This document shows positions 59,562 to 64,000 of a DNA stretch of 64,000 nt, in pieces. The stretch's first letter is position 1. Every line of letters begins with the position of its first letter. A program made the position numbers and the translations under genes. The stretch covers positions 124,001-188,000 of the forward strand of contig JAJRWT010000029.1 of the NCBI GenBank assembly GCA_024276675.1, written 5' to 3'. The DNA comes from Myxococcota bacterium. GTDB taxonomy: Bacteria; Myxococcota_A; UBA796; JAFGLY01. A model generated the notes under the pieces. That model made no database searches. It was not told the DNA's origin and saw nothing but the letters and a program-made list of their open reading frames with translations.

Positions 59562-60629
59562 ATGACCTTGATCGCTTTGAACTCTGTACTGACCATCCTG
59601 GCCCTGCGGGCCACTATCCCGGCCGCCCGTTGCGCGGAGTCCACAGAGATACCTCCGTGGCTGCGAGGCAACATCGAGATCCGCTATGACCTCGACTATG
59701 TCGGCGGGAGCCTCACGGAAGACAACACGATTGTCGGCGAGTACTACCGCGAATCGCACCTGATCACGTACTCGTTCATCTTTGCACCTGCTCCCGGGGT
59801 GGCTCTTTTCATGGACCTGCCCCAGTACGTCAACCAGAGCCTGGGCTACCCCAATGCCAACCAGATGGTCTACGACCCCAGCATTGAATCAGGTACAATG
59901 CTGGGCACCGATCCCCTGGGTGAACAGCCGCTTTACTCCGGCAGCGGCCTGGGCGGCCTGTGGATGGGTATTCGTGGCACACCCTTTTCCGAAGCCTTCC
60001 CGCGGCGGGGCAACCTGGTCACCTGGCTCGCGGAGTTGGCCTACCGCTACCCCGATCACAACAACTTCTTCACGGTGACCGACGACAGGCGGGGAGCCGG
60101 TCCAGGCGGCAGCGCCATCAAGCTCCACATGGCCTTCTCCACCACCCACAGGCCCGCCCAGCCCTACATCTCCGCCACATTCACAAGGCAATCCAGCTTC
60201 GAAGCCGACCTCTACGACGAAAACGGCGAAGTACTCGTGGCAGGCGAATCCCTGGACGCTCCCAACATCGTCACCATCAGGACGGGCGTGGAACTTACGG
60301 CCTTTGAAAACACCGCCAGCGATGCCTTTTTCAACTTCGACCTGCGCCTGGGCTACGGCTACCAGTCCTGGCAGACCATTCCCAGTGGATTACTGCTTCC
60401 ATCGGTCCTCTCCAGCAGTAAGAGCATAGCAGTCACCGAAAGCGAGTACAGTCACGTCATGGCCGGACTCGGCCTGTACTATCGAGCCTTCGAATACTTC
60501 CAGATCAACCTCGTGGGCGACATCTACTACCATACTCCGCACATCCTCGAACACACCTACGACGTATCCACTGGTTCCGACAGCGTCGGAGCCAACATTT
60601 TCACGGAGTTGAAAGTCCTGATCCGATAA
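59562..60629 (+). CDS. Outer-membrane beta-barrel-like exported protein
   Basis: A 355-residue protein from ATG 59562. Signal peptide (ALNSVLTILALRATIPAARC region). Beta-strand pattern rich in Tyr, Phe and Gly with loops rich in Asp/Asn. It resembles outer-membrane porin-like proteins; the C-terminus is basic (KVLIR) rather than ending in Phe. Divergent from the TlpA/barrel operon. No family recognised with certainty. Confidence 0.6.
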   Translation: MTLIALNSVLTILALRATIPAARCAESTEIPPWLRGNIEIRYDLDYVGGSLTEDNTIVGEYYRESHLITYSFIFAPAPGVALFMDLPQYVNQSLGYPNANQMVYDPSIESGTMLGTDPLGEQPLYSGSGLGGLWMGIRGTPFSEAFPRRGNLVTWLAELAYRYPDHNNFFTVTDDRRGAGPGGSAIKLHMAFSTTHRPAQPYISATFTRQSSFEADLYDENGEVLVAGESLDAPNIVTIRTGVELTAFENTASDAFFNFDLRLGYGYQSWQTIPSGLLLPSVLSSSKSIAVTESEYSHVMAGLGLYYRAFEYFQINLVGDIYYHTPHILEHTYDVSTGSDSVGANIFTELKVLIR

Positions 60630-60681
60630 GCAACGCGTTTCCCGTGGCTCTCTTTGCGAAGGCGCCCATGATCGCGGGCCA

Positions 60682-61506
60682 TCAGGACCGGGTGTTCTCC
60701 GAGAGCTCGCTCTTCAACCGGCTGAGCGCCTTGTAGATGTCGCGCCGGGACAGCCCCCAGGCCTGGGCCAGCAATGCCGCCGCCGCTGTCTGGCCCTCGC
60801 GCTGCCGGGGAGACTCGCCAGCAGGGGGAGCCGTTCCTGGAGCCACTACCAGGGTGATCTCACCCCTGGGAGGCTCCGAGAGCAGCCGTGCCGACATGTC
60901 CAGGAGAGGGGAACGCCGTATCTCCTCGTGAACCTTGGTCAACTCGCGGCAGAGGCAGCAGCTCCTATCAGGCACCAGCGCTGCGAGGTCGGCCACCAGC
61001 TTCGTGGCTCTCGTGGCTGCCTCGAACAAGATCAGGGTGCCGGGCCATGAGAGGGCCTGCCGCAGCCAGCGACTACGCGGCCCTGCTCTGCGTGGTGGAA
61101 AACCAAGGAAATGAAAAGGCACCCCTGGAAAACCACTGACGCTGAGAGCGGCGGCCGCGGCTGACGGGCCTGGAAGGGCTCGCAGCGGAAGGCCAGCGTC
61201 GTGGACCGCGGATACCAGGATCGTGCCCGGGTCCGACAAGCCGGGAGTGCCGGCATCCGATAATAACAAGACCTGTGATCCTTCTTGCAGCAGATCCAGA
61301 ACCCGTGACAGGCGCTCTTGCTCGTTATGAGCGTGCAGTGACATCAGCCCGCGGCCAGCCAGGGGCAGGTTCAACGCGCTCAACAGCTTCCTGGCCTGTC
61401 GTGTGTCCTCGGCCAGCAGGAGATCCGCTTGTCCCAGGCTTGTCTTGAGTCTTTGGCTGACATCGCCCAGGTTGCCGATGGGGGTGGCGGCCACGGAGAG
61501 GGGCAT
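60682..61506 (-). CDS. rsmI: 16S rRNA 2'-O-ribose C1402 methyltransferase RsmI
   Basis: A 274-residue SAM-dependent methyltransferase. Signature segments ATPIGNLGD, AEDTRQA, LSDAGTPGLSDPG, LPGPSA and RELTKVHEE are all present. It methylates C1402 of 16S rRNA. yraN lies 6 bp upstream of its ATG, on the same strand; the pair is common. The C-terminal tail is a short helix. Confidence 0.96.
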   Translation of the reverse strand: MPLSVAATPIGNLGDVSQRLKTSLGQADLLLAEDTRQARKLLSALNLPLAGRGLMSLHAHNEQERLSRVLDLLQEGSQVLLLSDAGTPGLSDPGTILVSAVHDAGLPLRALPGPSAAAAALSVSGFPGVPFHFLGFPPRRAGPRSRWLRQALSWPGTLILFEAATRATKLVADLAALVPDRSCCLCRELTKVHEEIRRSPLLDMSARLLSEPPRGEITLVVAPGTAPPAGESPRQREGQTAAAALLAQAWGLSRRDIYKALSRLKSELSENTRS

Positions 61507-61512
61507 GTGTAC

Positions 61513-61899
61513 CTACACGTCGAATGCGTCGTCCACGAAGCAGGACTTCCATCCACCGTCTGTGGGCTCCAACAGCACCGCCATGAAGCAGACCTCGTGG
61601 AACTCGAGATCATGACCGGCCAGGAAGGCACGAGCGGCGCGAGCCAGGCGGGCCTGCTTGGCGGCATCGATGGATTCGAGCCCCGTGGGGTCGTCAGGCT
61701 GCCGTTCCTTCACCTCGACGAAGCGAAGAGCCCCTTCACGGATGGCCACTATGTCCAATTCACCACCGGCGGCTCGCCAATTCCGTGCGATGATCTCCCA
61801 GCCGTCGTCCTGGAGACGCTCCGCCACCACGGCCTCGGCCCGGGAACCCCTGGCGAGGGCTTCACGACGACGCCTGGTGGCGGAATCAGATGAACTCAT
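61513..61899 (-). CDS. yraN: YraN family (UPF0102) nuclease-fold protein
   Basis: A 128-residue protein from ATG 61899. It contains GWEIIARNWRAAGGELDIVA and VEVKER, the restriction-endonuclease-like fold with Asp-Glu-Lys residues. YraN proteins are of unclear function, probably DNA processing. The start is preceded by a G-rich run (GGGACGGGGGC), not a clean ribosome site. Directly upstream of rsmI. Confidence 0.92.
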   Translation of the reverse strand: MSSSDSATRRRREALARGSRAEAVVAERLQDDGWEIIARNWRAAGGELDIVAIREGALRFVEVKERQPDDPTGLESIDAAKQARLARAARAFLAGHDLEFHEVCFMAVLLEPTDGGWKSCFVDDAFDV

Positions 61900-62071
61900 G
61901 CCCCCGTCCCGGGTCCGGGGAAGCCAAGGCGCTGCCGGGCGCCCCGAAGAAGAGCATTCTTCAAGGCAGAGCACAGCCCCGAGAGGGTCGACTGACAGGA
62001 AGAGAGTCCAGGCAGTACCCACTCGAGCCGAACTGGTGGGGAAATGACTACCATCGTGTTCAAGAGAGACC

Positions 62072-62473
62072 CTAGATGACCCTGTTGCGGATCTCTTTGA
62101 GGCGAGCAGACTTGCCGCGGCGGCTCCGCAGGTAGTAGAGCTTGGCCCTGCGAACCTTGTGGCGCTTGGTGACCTCGATCTTGTCGATCACCGGACTTTC
62201 GACGGGAAAGATCCTTTCCACGCCAATCCCGTAGGAGACCTTGCGTACCGTGAAGGTGCTGCGATGGCCTGCTTTCTTGATGGCGATGACAGTGCCCTCG
62301 AAAACCTGTATACGAGCGCGGGTCTTGGTGGCCTTGCCCTTGCCCTTGGTACGGCTGGTGGGTTGTTCCTGCTCGACGATGCGAACATGTACGCGGACCC
62401 GATCTCCGGGTCGCAGATCCACCTTGCGACGAGCTGGGAAACGGGCTTCTTCTATCTGCTGCATGGAGGGCAT
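62072..62473 (-). CDS. rplS: 50S ribosomal protein L19
   Basis: A 133-residue protein from ATG 62473 ([19 protein letters not shown] 4 bases upstream). It has [40 protein letters not shown] and RRAKLYYLR as in L19. An extra Lys/Thr-rich insertion of about 15 residues (roughly residues 35-52) interrupts the usual VVEGxKERIQ segment. The insertion is in frame, so the gene is functional. It is last in the rimM-trmD-rplS unit, 204 bp after trmD. Confidence 0.96.
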   Translation of the reverse strand: MPSMQQIEEARFPARRKVDLRPGDRVRVHVRIVEQEQPTSRTKGKGKATKTRARIQVFEGTVIAIKKAGHRSTFTVRKVSYGIGVERIFPVESPVIDKIEVTKRHKVRRAKLYYLRSRRGKSARLKEIRNRVI

Positions 62474-62677
62474 GGGGCCTCCAGGGTGATGAGCGCCCCT
62501 GTCTATACGAGCGGCGGCGGATCCGATGGCGAGCACTCCGTGGCGTTCAGGTTCCTGCTGCTGAAGGGAGCCCCGGAGTACCAGGTGGCCGTCGATTCAA
62601 AAGACGCAGGACGCGGTCTGTTGTTCAGGCTCTACTGTTTCGAAACCGCGGCAAGTTAGCGGTTCGGCCAGGCGATG

Positions 62678-63409
62678 TCAAGCAGAAGGCTCGCCAACTC
62701 CAGAATCGGGGTCCTTCCCGGCATGGGAAGCGGAGCCTTCCTGGCCCGCGAGATCTGGCCGTATTGCCAGGGTACGCAGCCTTGCCTGTTCCTTTCGCCA
62801 TCGAGCGATGCGGGCGTGGTGACCGGAGATCAGCACCCCCGGCACGTCCCAACCCCTGTAGCTACGTGGACGGGTGAAATGTGGATATTCCAGTAGCCCA
62901 TGGGAAAAAGATTCGTCTTTGATGCTGTCGGCATTGCCCAGCACACCGGGAATGAGCCTGGCGACGGCGTCAAGCACAACCAGGGCGGCCAGCTCTCCGC
63001 CCGTCAGGACGTAATCGCCTATGGAGAGGGTTTCATCCACCAGGTGCTGCCTGACCCGGTCGTCGATGCCCTCGTAGTGACCGCACACGAAAACCAGGTG
63101 CTCAAGCGATGCCAGGCGGACAGCCTGCCGCTGGGTGAAGGGGACGCCGGAAGGCTCCATGAGCACCACGTGGCCCGTTTCACCACGAACGGCATCTATG
63201 GCTCTGTCCACCACGTCGACACGCAGGACCATGCCGCTCCCACCTCCGTAGGGGGTGTCGTCGGCCTGCCGATGCCTGCCAATGGCCCATCTACGCATGT
63301 CGTGGACTGCAACGCTGATGTGGCCGGCATCGCGAGCCCTGCCGATGATCGAGTGCTGGACGGGGGCAGCACAGATCTCCGGATGTAGGGTAATCAGATC
63401 AAAGCGCAT
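62678..63409 (-). CDS. trmD: tRNA (guanine-N1)-methyltransferase
   Basis: A 243-residue SPOUT methyltransferase. The SAM-binding knot is in [19 protein letters not shown], with [12 protein letters not shown] and [10 protein letters not shown] before it. It methylates G37 of tRNAs with G36, preventing frameshifting. It lies 54 bp after rimM and before rplS, the classic order. C-terminus is a short disordered tail. Confidence 0.97.
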   Translation of the reverse strand: MRFDLITLHPEICAAPVQHSIIGRARDAGHISVAVHDMRRWAIGRHRQADDTPYGGGSGMVLRVDVVDRAIDAVRGETGHVVLMEPSGVPFTQRQAVRLASLEHLVFVCGHYEGIDDRVRQHLVDETLSIGDYVLTGGELAALVVLDAVARLIPGVLGNADSIKDESFSHGLLEYPHFTRPRSYRGWDVPGVLISGHHARIARWRKEQARLRTLAIRPDLAGQEGSASHAGKDPDSGVGEPSA

Positions 63410-63463
63410 CCGGAGCCGCTCCCGGGTAAGACAGGGGACGTCGAGGTTTCAAAAACGTGGCAG

Positions 63464-63982
63464 CTATTGAGCATCCTCTACCACACCCTTATCCTCGATG
63501 AGGATCTCGGGAGGGTCAACCTTTATCAAGTACTCGGACAGCACGGGGAAAAAGGTCGTTCCCGACGGGCCCCGCATCTCCCAGACATCAACCGGCGCTC
63601 CCTGGTGTACATGCACAAGCTCCCCCAGATCCCTGTCCCCCGAAGTTGATACCCTGCTTCCTATCAAGTCGTCGACATACCAGGCATGGTGGCCAGGATC
63701 TGGAAGCTCCGCACGCGATACGAAGAGTTCCCAGCCCATGAACGCACGAGCCCGTTCCCTGTCATCCACTCCTTCGATCCTGCCCAGCACTCTCTTTCCG
63801 GCACCGGGGCGGGCCTTCACGACCACGGACCGACACTCACCATTGGGAGAACGAAGCTCTACCTTGCGGGGTTCCTTGAACAGAAAGTCGCTGTGGGGGT
63901 TCCACAACCAGAGACGGACTTCCCCCTCGAGCCCGAACACACCCGTGATGCGAGCGATACAGACACCGCGATCCCGGTTCAT
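63464..63982 (-). CDS. rimM: Ribosome maturation factor RimM
   Basis: A 172-residue protein from ATG 63982. The RimM fold is visible: MNRDRGVCIARITGVFGLEG (start of the beta-barrel), WELFVSRAELP, then the PRC-barrel part with YVDDLIGSRV and EYLIKVDPPEILI. It is needed for 30S assembly. Followed by trmD and rplS. The upstream part of the operon (expected rpsP) lies beyond the window. Confidence 0.96.
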   Translation of the reverse strand: MNRDRGVCIARITGVFGLEGEVRLWLWNPHSDFLFKEPRKVELRSPNGECRSVVVKARPGAGKRVLGRIEGVDDRERARAFMGWELFVSRAELPDPGHHAWYVDDLIGSRVSTSGDRDLGELVHVHQGAPVDVWEMRGPSGTTFFPVLSEYLIKVDPPEILIEDKGVVEDAQ

Positions 63983-64000
63983 GGGAGGTGGGATCCGGTT

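Overview
This is a GC-rich stretch of bacterial chromosome with a Gram-negative gene set: apolipoprotein N-acyltransferase, outer-membrane beta-barrels, and two TolQR/ExbBD-type motors. It also carries many predicted lipoproteins. These include a von Willebrand A lipoprotein, Cys-rich repeat lipoproteins, an Asp-Thr-Asp-Ala linker lipoprotein, FG-GAP repeats, an AgmX-like protein, paired ArsA-type ATPases and a split glycine dehydrogenase. That mix points to the former deltaproteobacteria, most likely an uncultured Myxococcota-like lineage. The placement is inferred from gene content only; no rRNA is present. I see no insertion sequence, prophage, CRISPR array or plasmid gene, so this is core chromosome with species-specific envelope genes.

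Layout. 1-9.2 kb: a MoxR/DUF58/BatD-like operon (minus), dnaJ and dnaK (minus), then groES-groEL (plus). 9.2-13.1 kb: crotonase-family protein, lnt and a hydrolase-like lipoprotein. 13.3-15.6 kb: a Cys-rich lipoprotein, then an ExbB-ExbD-ExbD motor cluster. 15.7-19.8 kb: a translationally coupled iron(III)-type ABC importer with an extra exported sugar-binding-fold protein. 20-23.3 kb: Cys-rich lipoprotein, tiny membrane protein, a conserved unknown and hutI. 23.4-26.4 kb: three secreted or lipoprotein genes. 26.5-34.4 kb: a disordered protein, a patatin-like lipase, a nuclease-helicase fusion, a lipoprotein and a degenerate ATP-sulfurylase homologue. 34.7-41.1 kb: murA, a zinc-ribbon coiled-coil protein, a CAU-anticodon tRNA, rpoD, dnaG and rnpB. 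41.2-45.6 kb: ftsB, TolR, TolQ, a metallopeptidase lipoprotein and an alternative sigma-70 factor. 45.6-52.2 kb: AgmX-like lipoprotein and the operon fmdB-folD-gcvT-gcvH-gcvPA-gcvPB. 52.5-60.6 kb: two ArsA ATPases, a VWA lipoprotein, a tandem glycan-binding protein, and TlpA with outer-membrane proteins. 60.7-64 kb: rsmI, yraN, rplS, trmD and rimM.

Functional groups. The gcv-folD block oxidises glycine and handles the one-carbon unit on folate. The dnaG-rpoD-tRNA block is the macromolecular-synthesis type of cluster. rimM-trmD-rplS is the standard ribosome maturation operon. The chaperones dnaK/dnaJ and groESL sit divergently around a long regulatory gap.

Most notable observations. (1) dnaK contains an in-frame TAA whose downstream frame still encodes an intact conserved C-terminal tail. 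(2) dnaG is split by an apparent one-base deletion just upstream of its zinc motif. (3) A homologue of ATP sulfurylase appears to have lost its nucleotide-binding motif. (4) A Cas4/RecB-like nuclease is fused to an XPD-type iron-sulfur helicase. (5) The ExbB-ExbD-ExbD cluster has one ExbD lacking the membrane aspartate. The first two may be assembly errors, and this must be settled before any biological reading.
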